Shown piece by piece: positions 44,118 through 53,176 of a stretch of DNA of 64,000 nt. Position numbers and translations under genes: made by a program. The notes under the pieces are model-generated. The model saw nothing but the letters and a program-made list of their open reading frames with translations, did not search any database and had not been told where the DNA came from. Positions within the stretch are counted from its first letter, which is position 1; every line of letters starts with the position of its first letter. The stretch comes from Candidatus Manganitrophaceae bacterium (GTDB lineage Bacteria > Nitrospirota > Nitrospiria > SBBL01 > Manganitrophaceae): assembly GCA_016200325.1 (NCBI GenBank), contig JACQEZ010000003.1, positions 1-64,000 of the forward strand. The letters are read 5' to 3'.

Positions 44118-46052
44118 TTATTCTCGCCCGCTCGTGCTGATCCCTTGGGCGTAGATGTCCCACGTTCCGTTCCGGTTGTCTTGCCAGGCGACGATTGCGC
44201 CGCCCGATCCATCCGGAATGATCTGCGCCGGAGCGGTGGCGGCGCCGGAAGATTGATCGTTGGCCGCCGTCGAGAGGGCGACCCCGTCGGCCGTCCATTG
44301 GACCGTCCCGCCGCTGTTGATCCGTTGGATATAAAGATCATAGTGGGTGCCGCTCCGGCGGTCGCTCCAGGTGACGATGGCGCCGCCGGTGCCGTCGGAG
44401 GCGATCCGCGGGAACGATTGAGCATCGGCCGCGGCGGAGAGGACGACTCCGCCGGGAGCCCACTGCGCCGCCCCGGCGCCGCTCACCCGCTGTGCGTTGA
44501 TATCGGTTCCATCTTGCCAGGTGATCAGGGCGCCGCCGGCGCCGTCTGAAACGACTTGAGGGGCCGACTGTGCATGGGCCGTGGTGGAGACCGGAATGCC
44601 GTCGGCGCTCCATTGAACGGCGCCGGCCGGATTGACCCGCTGTGCGTAGATTTTGTCGGTTCCGCTCCGGCCGTCCTGCCAGACGATCAGCGCTCCCCCG
44701 GCGCCGTCCGAGACCAATCGAGGGTTTTGTTGATGATTCGCTGCGACGGAGATCGGAAGGCCATCGGCGGTCCACTGGGCTGCGCCGTCGCCGTTGATTC
44801 GCTGTGCATAGACATCTGCATTGGTGACGCTCCGGTGGTCTTGCCAGACGACGATCGCCCCCCCGGCGCCGTCGGCGATCAGCTGATGGAACTGTTGTGC
44901 ATTCGCCGCGGTGGAGACCGGAATCCCATCGGCCGCCCATTGCACGACGCCGGCCGCGTTCACCCGCTGCGCATAAAGGTCGGAGGTCGCCCCGTTCCGG
45001 AAATCCAACCAGACGATGATCGCCCCGCCGGCGCCGTCCGGGATCAGCTGGGGAGATTGTTGGGCGTTCGCCGCGCTGGAGATGGGGATCCCGTTGGCCG
45101 TCCATTGTATGGCGCCGTCCCGGTTGATCCGTTGCGCATAGATGTTATAGTTGCCGCTCCGATTGTCCTCCCAGACCAGGATTGCGCCCCCCGATCCGTC
45201 CGAAACGAGCTGGGGGAAAGATTGGTTGTTCGGGGCGGTCGAAATTGGAATTCCGTCGGCGGCCCACTGGGGCGCGCCGCTGCCATCCACCCGTTGTGCA
45301 TAAATGTCGGCGGTCGCCCCGTTGCGAAAATCGGCCCAGGCGATCATCGCGCCGGCCGATCCGTCAGAGACCATCTGAGGATAAAGCTGGTCGTTGGCAG
45401 CGGTGGCGAGGGGGACGTTTTCCGGGTTTTCCTTCGTCCACAAGAGAACCAACGCGCCGGGGCTGCTCTCCACCCCGCCGATCACGACCTGAACCGCCCC
45501 GGTCGACGCTCCCTCCGGGACCAACGCCCGGATCTCGGTGTCGCTCCAACTCACGATGTTGCTCGCCGTCGCCCCGCCGATCGACAAGCTTCCCCCCGGA
45601 CCGCTCCCGAATCCCGCACCGTTAATATGAATTTCACTTCCGGTCTTTGCTTCGGCGGGATTGACGCTGGTGATGACCGGGCCGGTGGGGCTGACCGTGA
45701 CCAGAACGCTCGCGACGCCGGTCGCCCTGGCGCCGTCTTTGTTGGTGACCGCCACGTGGATCAGAACATTTCCGACGGTGGACGGGGCGGTCCAGGTGAT
45801 CGGGTTGCTATCGGCGGCGCTCAAGGCGCCGGCGTCGGCCTGCCAAGCGAAGGTCAACTCCCCTCCGGTGGCCGCGACGGTTAAGGCGGCGCTCTCCCCC
45901 GGCCGGACCACGGAGGGTTCCGCCTTCAGCTGTTGGATCTCCACCCCGCCGGATCCGGTCGATCCGCCGCCCCCGCCGCCGCAGCTGAGAAGAACCAGTG
46001 AGAGTAAAAAGAATACCGAGCCGATGAATATTTCTTTTCTCAATTTGTCCAT
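44118..46052 (-). CDS. Lipoprotein with Ig/TIG domains and eight ~55-residue propeller-like repeats
   Basis: 644 residues. The lipobox LVLLSC marks the lipidated Cys, followed by a Gly-rich linker. A first Ig-like domain (QLKAEPSVVRPGESAALTVA ATGGELTFAWQ) and an IPT/TIG domain (PVITSVNPAEAKTGSEIHIN GAGFG) come next. Eight repeats of about 55 residues follow, each with the core 'SDG.GGAI..W.D.R.G..DIYAQR...G..QW..DG(I/L)P', an arrangement that suggests an outer-membrane-attached beta-propeller. The ATG at 46052 has no Shine-Dalgarno sequence, but a perfect -35/-10 lies immediately upstream, implying a leaderless mRNA. Confidence 0.88.
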   Translation of the reverse strand: MDKLRKEIFIGSVFFLLSLVLLSCGGGGGGSTGSGGVEIQQLKAEPSVVRPGESAALTVAATGGELTFAWQADAGALSAADSNPITWTAPSTVGNVLIHVAVTNKDGARATGVASVLVTVSPTGPVITSVNPAEAKTGSEIHINGAGFGSGPGGSLSIGGATASNIVSWSDTEIRALVPEGASTGAVQVVIGGVESSPGALVLLWTKENPENVPLATAANDQLYPQMVSDGSAGAMIAWADFRNGATADIYAQRVDGSGAPQWAADGIPISTAPNNQSFPQLVSDGSGGAILVWEDNRSGNYNIYAQRINRDGAIQWTANGIPISSAANAQQSPQLIPDGAGGAIIVWLDFRNGATSDLYAQRVNAAGVVQWAADGIPVSTAANAQQFHQLIADGAGGAIVVWQDHRSVTNADVYAQRINGDGAAQWTADGLPISVAANHQQNPRLVSDGAGGALIVWQDGRSGTDKIYAQRVNPAGAVQWSADGIPVSTTAHAQSAPQVVSDGAGGALITWQDGTDINAQRVSGAGAAQWAPGGVVLSAAADAQSFPRIASDGTGGAIVTWSDRRSGTHYDLYIQRINSGGTVQWTADGVALSTAANDQSSGAATAPAQIIPDGSGGAIVAWQDNRNGTWDIYAQGISTSGRE

Positions 46053-46058
46053 CGAGCG

Positions 46059-46087
46059 AATATACAGGCCCAAGCGTAGGGTGTCAA
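46059..46087 (-). promoter_or_regulatory. Consensus promoter of the propeller lipoprotein (leaderless)
   Basis: On the minus strand TTGACA (46087-46082), a 17-base spacer and TATATT (46064-46059). The ATG at 46052 begins six bases after the -10, exactly where transcription should start. Confidence 0.85.
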
Positions 46088-46178
46088 CCAGACCGCTCCA
46101 CGCAAGATCGAAAGAGAGGGTTGCAAGTTTTGAATCGGACAAGGTAGACTGATTTCATTGTTTGAGACGGGGGTGAGA

Positions 46179-47063
46179 ATGGACATCAGAGAGCGGAAGG
46201 GGGACGAAGCGGTCAGCGATCTTTCATCGAAAAGCCGATGGACCCGCCGGGAGTTTGTCGTCACGGCGCTCGCCGCCGGTTTTGCCCTGGCGGTGCGGCC
46301 GGTCTTCGGCGAAGTCTTGACGACCGATACGGGCGGTCTGACCGCCGGCGAGGTGAAGATTGCGGTGGCCGACGGCGAGATGCCGGGCTACCGGGCGATG
46401 CCGGAGAAGGGAGGCCCCTTTCCGGTGGTCCTCGTCGTCCAGGAGATTTTCGGGGTTCATGAACATATCAGAGACCTCTGCCGCCGTCTGGCGAAGGAGG
46501 GATATTTCGCCGTCGCCCCCGAGCTCTATGCCCGGCAAGGGGATGTCTCCAAGATGCCCGACGCCCAAGAAATCTTCAGCAGGGTGGTCTCCAAAGTTCC
46601 CGATATGCAGGTCTTGTCCGATCTCGATGCGGCGGCCGATTGGGCCGGAAAATCGGGGAGGGGAGATCTCAAACGGTTGGGGATCACCGGTTTTTGTTGG
46701 GGAGGCCGGGTCGTCTGGCTCTATGCGGCGCACAGCCCGCGGCTGAAAGCCGGCGTCGCCTGGTATGGACGCTTGGCGGGGGAGAAAAGCGCGCTGCAGC
46801 CGGCGCATCCGATCGACGTCGCGACGAAGCTCAAAGCGCCGGTGCTCGGACTCTACGGCGGCGCCGATGCAGGCATCCCGATGGAAATGATCGAACGGAT
46901 GCGCCAGGCGCTCAAAACAGCCAACAGCCCTTCCGAGATCGTCGTCTATCCTGACGCGCCGCACGGCTTCAATGCCGACTACCGTCCGAGCTATCGTAAA
47001 GAGGCCGCCCAGGACGGCTGGAAGCGGATGTTGGCGTGGTTCAAAAAATACGGCGTCGCCTAG
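46179..47063 (+). CDS. Dienelactone-hydrolase-family protein with Tat signal
   Basis: 294 residues from the ATG at 46179 (GGGGGTGAG directly upstream). A twin-arginine motif TRREFVV and a hydrophobic stretch LAAGFALAV mark Tat export. The alpha/beta hydrolase has the dienelactone hydrolase features: Glu89 (QEIFG), Cys163 nucleophile in GFCWGG, Asp220 (YGGADAGIP) and His252 (PHGFNAD). DLHs hydrolyse lactones or esters. Export to the periplasm is unusual for the family, and the substrate is unknown. Confidence 0.92.
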   Translation: MDIRERKGDEAVSDLSSKSRWTRREFVVTALAAGFALAVRPVFGEVLTTDTGGLTAGEVKIAVADGEMPGYRAMPEKGGPFPVVLVVQEIFGVHEHIRDLCRRLAKEGYFAVAPELYARQGDVSKMPDAQEIFSRVVSKVPDMQVLSDLDAAADWAGKSGRGDLKRLGITGFCWGGRVVWLYAAHSPRLKAGVAWYGRLAGEKSALQPAHPIDVATKLKAPVLGLYGGADAGIPMEMIERMRQALKTANSPSEIVVYPDAPHGFNADYRPSYRKEAAQDGWKRMLAWFKKYGVA

Positions 47064-47113
47064 TCGGGAGAGGAGATCGTCCCCGCTGCGGTTCGATCCC
47101 TTGCCTCAAGCGA

Positions 47114-47560
47114 TTAGGCGGCCATGCCGTAGTTCGTCGTTCGCAGATCGATTTTGTACTCTTCAATCCGGTTTCCCATCTCTTCAAGGTTTCCCTTCAG
47201 CCGCTCCTCCGCCTCCGGAAAAATTTTCCCCTCCTCTTCTTCGACGTGCTGACGTAACTTCTGCTCAAGGTTATTCAACACTTCAAAAAAAACAACCATC
47301 CCTTTCTGAATCCGGATTGCCATCAACTCCTCGAGAAGATCGTCGATCTCATTGTGCGCTGTCCTCGCTCTCTGAATCTCGTCGGGGTTCATCGGCTGCA
47401 TCGCGGGATAGAAGATCTCTTCTTCGCACTGCGTGTGGACTTTAAGGCTGTCATAAATCCGCTGAAGGAGAAGTGCGTCCCGCTTGCCGGCCGCCCTGAG
47501 CTGATTCATCAGATCGAACACATTCCGATGATCCGCTTTTAAAAGCTCCGTTGCTTTCAT
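47114..47560 (-). CDS. Hemerythrin-like metal-binding protein
   Basis: 148 residues, ATG at 47560 with AGGAG five bases upstream. The hemerythrin HHE pattern is present: DHRNVFDLM (first His), HTQCEEEIFYPAM (HxxxE), THNEIDDLLEE-like AHNEIDDLLEELM, and a last HVEEEEGKIFPEAEE. Such proteins bind an oxygen- or NO-sensitive di-iron site. It is a single-domain cytosolic protein and may store or sense O2, or protect iron-sulfur clusters. Confidence 0.92.
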   Translation of the reverse strand: MKATELLKADHRNVFDLMNQLRAAGKRDALLLQRIYDSLKVHTQCEEEIFYPAMQPMNPDEIQRARTAHNEIDDLLEELMAIRIQKGMVVFFEVLNNLEQKLRQHVEEEEGKIFPEAEERLKGNLEEMGNRIEEYKIDLRTTNYGMAA

Positions 47561-47619
47561 CGCCGCTCCTTTTAAAGAGGTGAGGTGCATTTAGTTACCC
47601 ATCGTAAGGGAAGGAGGAG

Positions 47620-47945
47620 ATGGAAAACAATCCTTCTAAAGAGAGAAGGCGGATCATCCGCTCGGATAGCCGAGACCGTCCTCCTTTTGGGAGGGATCGC
47701 AACGATCGTTGTCAATCTCAATCGGCAACTCGTTCGTCTAAATCATCAGCGCTTGGCCGCGAATCGGAATTTGGAGCGGGACGTCCAGGCGCGGACCCAA
47801 AAGCTTGAGACTTTTGTTTATACTGTTTCTCACGATTTGAAATCGCCGGTTGTCTCGATGCGGGGAATGCCTGCTTGACTCTTCGATAAAAGAACGTTAT
47901 TTTGGGCCGAATGAATCGATTCAGAAATCGATAAGGAGGGCGAGC
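47620..47945 (+). pseudogene. Truncated, frameshifted sensor histidine kinase
   Basis: A start-like ATG at 47620 (after GGAGGAG) opens a frame that must shift within 40 codons to read RIAETVLLLGGIATIVVNLN RQLVRLNHQ (membrane helix and HAMP-like) and QKLETFVYTVSHDLKSPVVS MRGM (the H-box). After a stop the coding sense resumes one frame away as CLLDSSIKERYFGPNESIQK SI. No ATPase domain follows. It is a relic of a kinase. Confidence 0.8.
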
Positions 47946-47947
47946 AG

Positions 47948-48370
47948 ATGTCACGAGAGGCGAAGGTCGCAACCTTTCCCAATGGGGTGGGAGTGATCAA
48001 GTGGGGGCGGAAGGAAGAGCCGACGGCGGAATCGGTGGCCGAGGAGATGAAGCGGTTTGGGTATCAAGTCTATGATCTCCAGACCGTGACCCCCTGGTTC
48101 GAGCGAAGCCGTCATGCGCACGACGAGCCGGAGATTCGGGGCGCCGTCTCCGGGGTGATGACGTTCCACTTCGACGACCTTCCGGTCACGATTGAAGCGG
48201 GAGACATCCTTTTAATTCCGGGCGGGCTTGCGCACGAAGTGATCAGCCACAATGGGCGCCCTTTCTCCGCTTATAAAGGTTCCTTGAGCGGGGAGCGGAA
48301 GGTGACGGAGCATGGCGATGCCCGCGGCAGCGTGGAGCAGCTGACGCGCAAGGGATCCGGAGCGAAATGA
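47948..48370 (+). CDS. Cupin-domain protein
   Basis: 140 residues, ATG with AAGGAGGGCGAGCAG upstream. A single cupin: the first motif is RHAHDEPEIRGAVSGVMTFH, with His/Glu ligands partly as in G(X)5HXH(X)3-4E, and the second motif DILLIPGGLAHEVISHNGR carries the later His. Cupins bind metal ions and a small ligand; the function is unknown. The last four bases (ATGA) overlap the start of the HAD phosphatase gene, so the two are translationally coupled. Confidence 0.87.
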   Translation: MSREAKVATFPNGVGVIKWGRKEEPTAESVAEEMKRFGYQVYDLQTVTPWFERSRHAHDEPEIRGAVSGVMTFHFDDLPVTIEAGDILLIPGGLAHEVISHNGRPFSAYKGSLSGERKVTEHGDARGSVEQLTRKGSGAK

Positions 48371-49086
48371 GCCGCGGGATGAACCGAATGGTCTGCCTCG
48401 ATCTCGATGGAACGCTCGAAGACAGCCGGCGCGACATGATCTCGGCGGTGCGTCGCGTCCGCGAAGCGCTGCAGCTGCCTCACCGGACCGATAAGGAGAT
48501 CCTTCCTTGGATCAACAAGGGGATGGAGCCGCTCTATCGCGCCTGCTTCGACGACTACCTTCAGGCCGATGCGGCGCGGTTCGAGGAGGTCCGTCGTCGG
48601 TATGAGGCCGACTACCTGGAAAATGTCACCCGTGAGACGCAGCTTTATTCTGGCATTGCGGAAGTCCTTCCGAAGCTGGCGAAGTTGGCGCCGCTCATCG
48701 TGGTGACGAATAAGCCGGAGCGGATCTCGCGTCGTCTGCTCGAGGTCCTCCGGATCGATCAGTTTTTTGCCGACATTATCGGCGGGGATACCTGTGCCGC
48801 AACCAAGCCCGACCCGTTGCTTTTGGAGGAAGCCGCCTGGCGATGCGGATTTGATCCGGAGAAAGGCTGTGCCGTGATGATCGGAGATACCGCGGGCGAC
48901 ATTCAGATGGGCCGCGCTTTCGGAGCGAAGACCATCTGGTGTGCATGGGGATATGTCAGCGAGCCGGGCGAGCGCCCCGACCTCATCGCGCCCGATCCCG
49001 CCGTCCTGCCGGCGCTTGTCCAGATGATCTTGGACAAGGATGAATTCCCGGAAGAGGAAGCGTGCGACCTTCCAGCGTATCCCTGA
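48367..49086 (+). CDS. HAD-family phosphatase, phosphoglycolate-phosphatase-like
   Basis: 239 residues, starting inside the stop of the cupin gene. HAD motif I is VCLDLDGTLEDSR, motif II VVTNKP, motif III Lys in AATKPDP, and motif IV MIGDTAGDIQMGRAFGAKTI W. The helical cap is of the Gph/PGP type (LPWINKGMEPLYRACFDDYL). Phosphoglycolate phosphatase activity would fit an organism that fixes CO2, but it cannot be proven from sequence. A C-terminal acidic tail is unusual. Confidence 0.88.
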   Translation: MSRGMNRMVCLDLDGTLEDSRRDMISAVRRVREALQLPHRTDKEILPWINKGMEPLYRACFDDYLQADAARFEEVRRRYEADYLENVTRETQLYSGIAEVLPKLAKLAPLIVVTNKPERISRRLLEVLRIDQFFADIIGGDTCAATKPDPLLLEEAAWRCGFDPEKGCAVMIGDTAGDIQMGRAFGAKTIWCAWGYVSEPGERPDLIAPDPAVLPALVQMILDKDEFPEEEACDLPAYP

Positions 49087-49195
49087 CCCGATCGGCTTGC
49101 GTCCATTAGACGGTCGGCCCGTCTCGCGCCGACGTCTCATCACGGCAAATTTTTACAAAATCTCCTCTTTGATCAGGCCGGTCGACTCGGATTCC

Positions 49196-49224
49196 TTGAC
49201 AAATATCCCACCTTGAGATTTACT
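49196..49224 (+). promoter_or_regulatory. Candidate promoter of the Ser/Thr kinase gene
   Basis: A perfect TTGACA (49196-49201), a 17-base spacer and TTTACT (49219-49224), 79 bases before the ATG at 49303. Confidence 0.5.
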
Positions 49225-49302
49225 TTCATAGACTGTTTTTCATCCTCACTATTTTCTAAATTCCATGGCGTCATTCCAATTCGGCTCTTGAGGGAGAAGG
49301 CA

Positions 49303-51285
49303 ATGAGTCTTCCTGCTCCATACGGAAAATATTTACTGATCGACAAGATCGCCAAAGGCGGCATGGCCGAGGTCTACCTCGCCAAGCAGATCGGCCTCAA
49401 AGGATTTGAGCGTCTCTTGGCGATCAAGCGGATTCTCCCCCAGTTCACCGAAAACGCCGAGTTCGTCTCGATGTTCATCAACGAGGCGAAGGTCGCCGCC
49501 CAGCTGGCGCATCCGAATATCGTCCAGATCTATGATTTCGGCGAGATTGAAGCGTCGTACTACATCGGAATGGAATACATCATGGGGAGGGATCTTCGGA
49601 CGATCCTGGAGCGGAGCCAGAAGGTCAACCGGCCCCTTTCGATCGACCAGATCCTGTTCGTCATCAGCCGGGTTTGCAGCGGCCTCGAACATGCCCATAA
49701 AAAGAAAGACCTTCACGGAAACGACCTGAATCTCGTCCATCGCGACATCAGTCCCCAAAATATATTGATCTCCTATGAGGGCGATGTGAAACTGGTCGAT
49801 TTCGGAATCGCCAAGGCGGCCCTCCAAGAAAACGAAACCCGGACCGGGATCCTCAAAGGAAAGCTCGCCTATATGTCGCCGGAGCAGGCCTGGGGGAAGC
49901 CGATCGATCATCGCTCCGACCTCTTCTCGCTCGGCATCGTCCTTCATGAATCGCTGACGGGGAGGCGGCTTTTTAAAGGGGACAGCGAGATCAATACCCT
50001 GGAGCGGGTCCGGGAAGCAAAGTTTGACTCGCCCCGGCTCGTTAATTCCAACGTCACGGAACAGGTTGAAGCCGCTCTCGCCAAAGCGTTGGCCAAAGAG
50101 GTCGACCAACGGTATCCTTCCGCAGGCGCGATGCAGAATGAGCTGGAGCGGTGTCTCTCTAAGCCACTCAGCGAAATCCAGACGGAGCTGGCGCAGCTGC
50201 TTCGCCCGCTTTTTGCCGAAGAGATCAATCAAGATCAAAGCCGGATGAAAAGAGCGGCGCTCGCCACATCGGAGCCGACCCCGGTTCAGGCGGTTGCGGG
50301 GGGAACCCCGTCTCCTTTATTAAAGAGCCCTGCGCCCTTCGACCCCAAATTCGAGGCTCCGAAACGAAGGATGGGAACGGGCGCGATCACCCTCTTTTTG
50401 GTGGTCGGCGCGCTGGGGCTGGTCGGTGTCGGGACGGTCGTATTGTTGAAAAAAGGGGAGGAGCCGGAGGTGGTGGTTGCGAGAGCCCCCCTTCCTGCGG
50501 CAGGTCAAGCGGCCCCTTCGCCGCTTTCCACTCCGTTAACCGATAAACGCGAAACCGGTTTTAAAGAAGTAGAATCGGTAGCGTCGAAGGAGCCGCCCGC
50601 TTCGCCATCGACCGCCTCGGAGCCCATCGCCTCGACGGCCGCCCAGCGAACCGAGGAAAAACCGATTCAGCCGGCCAGAATCCAAAAAGTGCCGGCCCCG
50701 AAGTCTAAAACGGCTTCTTCTTTAAATTCCAATTTAAATTTCAATGAAGCGGCGACCCCGGTTCCGGACGAGAAACCTGCTCTTTCCTCTCCGACCCCTC
50801 CGATCTCGGAGAGGAAAAAAGAGCTTCCCCCCCTTCAGGAGAGTGTGACCAAAGAGGCGGCCGCGCCGAGTGTGAAGCAAGAGCCGATCAAGGAAGCGGC
50901 GCTTCATCCCGCCGTCTCCTCCGCGGCGAGACCGCCTGCGCCTTCCGATGAAGAGCTGATCCGGGAGGTGATCAAGCGGCAGGAGATTGCTTTTGAGAAC
51001 AAGGACCTTAATTTATACTTAAAGGATTGGATGAAATTCTCGCAGAAAGATGAAAAAGAGGTTCAAACCTTTTTTGACCAATACGAAACCCTCTCCGTTC
51101 AGTTTGATATCACCGATATTCAGATCCGGGGAAATCAGGCCGCTCTGACGATGAACCAGTCGACCGAGCTGAAGGCCAAGAAGGGGAAGAAAGTTCAGAC
51201 GGCGACGAGCAAGGTCAGTTGGGGATTGGTTAAAGAGGGGAGCATCTGGAAAATCAACGATACTAAAATCCTCGACAAAAAATAA
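49303..51285 (+). CDS. Membrane Ser/Thr protein kinase with extracellular NTF2-like domain
   Basis: 660 residues, ATG after GGGAGAAGGCA. The Hanks-type kinase has the glycine loop (IAKGGMAEVY), Lys42, Glu61, HRDISPQN (136-143), DFG (156-158) and SPEQA. A single transmembrane helix (about 360-380, ITLFLVVGALGLVGVGTVVL L) follows the kinase. A Pro/Ser-rich linker of about 150 residues leads to a C-terminal domain (LIREVIKRQEIAFENKDLNL YLKDW...VSWGLVKEGSIWKINDT) with an NTF2/SnoaL-like pattern outside the cell. This suggests a sensor kinase whose ligand-binding domain lies in the periplasm. The ligand is unknown. Confidence 0.9.
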   Translation: MSLPAPYGKYLLIDKIAKGGMAEVYLAKQIGLKGFERLLAIKRILPQFTENAEFVSMFINEAKVAAQLAHPNIVQIYDFGEIEASYYIGMEYIMGRDLRTILERSQKVNRPLSIDQILFVISRVCSGLEHAHKKKDLHGNDLNLVHRDISPQNILISYEGDVKLVDFGIAKAALQENETRTGILKGKLAYMSPEQAWGKPIDHRSDLFSLGIVLHESLTGRRLFKGDSEINTLERVREAKFDSPRLVNSNVTEQVEAALAKALAKEVDQRYPSAGAMQNELERCLSKPLSEIQTELAQLLRPLFAEEINQDQSRMKRAALATSEPTPVQAVAGGTPSPLLKSPAPFDPKFEAPKRRMGTGAITLFLVVGALGLVGVGTVVLLKKGEEPEVVVARAPLPAAGQAAPSPLSTPLTDKRETGFKEVESVASKEPPASPSTASEPIASTAAQRTEEKPIQPARIQKVPAPKSKTASSLNSNLNFNEAATPVPDEKPALSSPTPPISERKKELPPLQESVTKEAAAPSVKQEPIKEAALHPAVSSAARPPAPSDEELIREVIKRQEIAFENKDLNLYLKDWMKFSQKDEKEVQTFFDQYETLSVQFDITDIQIRGNQAALTMNQSTELKAKKGKKVQTATSKVSWGLVKEGSIWKINDTKILDKK

Positions 51286-51959
51286 GTTCTCCACCCAAAG
51301 TCTATTTCGGTTATTAAAAACATAATTATTATCTTTAACTTCTAATCATCGTTTAAACCCATACCCCTTTAATCCTCAATCTGAAATGTTTAGTGAAGCC
51401 CTTCACTTTTATATCTTTATATCGGAAATAAATCTGAATCGAAATAGTGGGTAACCGCGCCACTATCCTTCTCCCGAGTTTACCTATCTTCAATTTTAGC
51501 ATGCTATTTACTCCCGCCATGACTCTGATCTAATCTATTCCTAGTCTTATTTGTATATACTGCTGATAGAGGAACCATTATTCCTGCGGAATTCCGCCTT
51601 TTTATTATAGTAGGTAGTACTAGTATACATAGTTAGTCCGACAATAGCTAGTTAGGCTGAGTTAGGGGCTTAGCGAGGCTGCAAAGATCGTGAATACACA
51701 CCCTGTTGAAAACTGTGTAAAACTGATCTTAGTAGGAAGAGTCGTTTTTGAAACGAGTTTAAATTCGGTTATTAGAAAAATTGGAATACCTGAGTTCTTG
51801 GTTGAAGATCTCTAGAGTAGGAGAATAAAATAAGAGAGCCGGATCGGCTCATACAGCGGAGGATCCGATTGGATGGTGAAATAACCCTTGACCCTGCGGG
51901 AGGAAGGCTGGTAGAACGGTTCATTGTTCTTCAATCGGGGATGTGATACGGGGGAGGTT
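51286..51959. other. AT-rich island without genes
   Basis: About 670 bases clearly richer in A+T than the surroundings. It contains TAG-rich near-repeats (GTTAG, CTAGT) and a short palindrome GCGGAATTCCGC followed by TTTTTATT (51586-51606), which might be a terminator. TTCGGTTATTA occurs twice (near 51306 and 51765). No open frame is supported. It may be acquired DNA or a regulatory region. Confidence 0.55.
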
Positions 51960-52781
51960 ATGACGGAACGGTTGGAATCGGAGCGGTTGCAGAAGGTCAT
52001 TGCCAAGGCGGGGGTCGCGTCGCGGCGGCATGCCGAACAGTTGATATTAGAAGGACGGGTTCAGGTGAACGGCTCCGTCATTACGCAGTTGGGGACCAAG
52101 GTCGACCCTTCCAAAGATTTTATCCGGGTCGACGGAAAGCGGATCCAGCCGGAAACGCATAAAATCTATTTGCTTTTGAATAAACCAAAAGGGTATATTA
52201 CCTCGGTTCGAGACCCCCAAGGTCGGCCGACGGTGATGGATTTGATCCCGAAAATAAAAGAACGGGTTTATCCGGTGGGCCGACTCGATTATGATTCCGA
52301 AGGGCTCCTGCTCCTTACGAACGATGGCGATTTTGCCGAGGCGCTGATGCACCCGCGGAGCGGAATCAATAAGACCTATTGGGTCAAGGTCGAGGGGCAT
52401 CTTGCAGAAGAGAAGATAAAAAAGATCGCGCTGGGGGGAATCCCCTTGCCGGGAGGGAGGAGTGCGCCCGCTCGCATTCGGCCCCTTCGAAAGACTTCCG
52501 AGCACGATTGGGTCGAGATCGTCCTCCACGAGGGGAAGCGGCGGCAGATCCGGATGATGATCGAAAAGCTCGGCCACGATGTCTTGAAGTTGAAGCGGGT
52601 TGGTTATGCCTTTTTGGAGTTGGGAGATCTGGCGTCGGGAGAACACCGGCGGCTGACTTCGGATGAAGTAAAGGGCTTAAAGGCACTGGTGAGCAAACGC
52701 GCAGTGAAAGCAGTGAAAAAGGAGCCGGCGAAATCGAAACGGGAAGCCGTGCGGAGTAAACGAGGAGGAAAGGTCAGCTGA
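51960..52781 (+). CDS. rluB: 23S rRNA pseudouridine synthase (RsuA/RluB family)
   Basis: 273 residues from ATG 51960 (GGGGGAGG just upstream). The N-terminal S4 RNA-binding domain (LQKVIAKAGVASRRHAEQLI LEGRVQVNG) precedes the catalytic domain with VGRLDYDSEGLLLLTNDGDF, where Asp is the catalytic residue, and EGKRRQIRMM near the end. A Lys/Arg-rich tail (SKRAVKAVKKEPAKSKREAV) extends the family norm. RluB modifies 23S rRNA position 2605 in E. coli. The next gene's ATG follows the stop directly (TGAATG). Confidence 0.94.
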   Translation: MTERLESERLQKVIAKAGVASRRHAEQLILEGRVQVNGSVITQLGTKVDPSKDFIRVDGKRIQPETHKIYLLLNKPKGYITSVRDPQGRPTVMDLIPKIKERVYPVGRLDYDSEGLLLLTNDGDFAEALMHPRSGINKTYWVKVEGHLAEEKIKKIALGGIPLPGGRSAPARIRPLRKTSEHDWVEIVLHEGKRRQIRMMIEKLGHDVLKLKRVGYAFLELGDLASGEHRRLTSDEVKGLKALVSKRAVKAVKKEPAKSKREAVRSKRGGKVS

Positions 52782-53066
52782 ATGGAGCCATTGGTCTTAA
52801 CGAACAGCGAAGATATACTTAAACTTTTGGTTAATGTTTCTCTAAAGGGCCAGGGATTTACCACCGAGTGTCTGGTGGCGGAGGTGCTCGATGCCGGCCT
52901 GTACGAGCCCGATTATCTCAATGCGAGCGGCACTGATCCGGAAGCCTATTATAATGGGGAACCGAATGCGTGGGCCAATTATCATATCCGGATGAGCAAG
53001 AAGGTCTTCATGGTTTATGGCGGGCCGAATAAAGTCCGCACCTTTCATATTGCCGATACGCCGTAG
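52782..53066 (+). CDS. Small hypothetical protein coupled to rluB
   Basis: 94 residues, ATG immediately after the rluB stop (TGAATG), with GGAAAGG upstream. The sequence (MEPLVLTNSEDILKLLVNVS LKGQGFTTECLVAEVLDAGL YEPDYLNASG) is regular and soluble with no recognised family. It contains a KKVFMVYGGPNKVRTFHIA end. Function unknown; translation is probably coupled with rluB. Confidence 0.75.
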   Translation: MEPLVLTNSEDILKLLVNVSLKGQGFTTECLVAEVLDAGLYEPDYLNASGTDPEAYYNGEPNAWANYHIRMSKKVFMVYGGPNKVRTFHIADTP

Positions 53067-53101
53067 AACAAAAATCTCTGAAGCCCAGCTCTAAGCGTCG
53101 A

Positions 53102-53127
53102 GGATTCGGGGCACATGCCCCGAATCC
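53102..53127 (+). terminator. Perfect palindrome between convergent genes
   Basis: GGATTCGGGGCA-CA-TGCCCC GAATCC forms a stem of at least 11 bp with a tiny loop, no T-run. It lies between the rluB-linked gene and the PII-like gene ends, so it may serve as a transcript end on both strands. Confidence 0.4.
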
Positions 53128-53176
53128 AGGCGTGTCTTTCAGTCGTTACGGCGATGGGCCGATCCGCGAAATCCCG

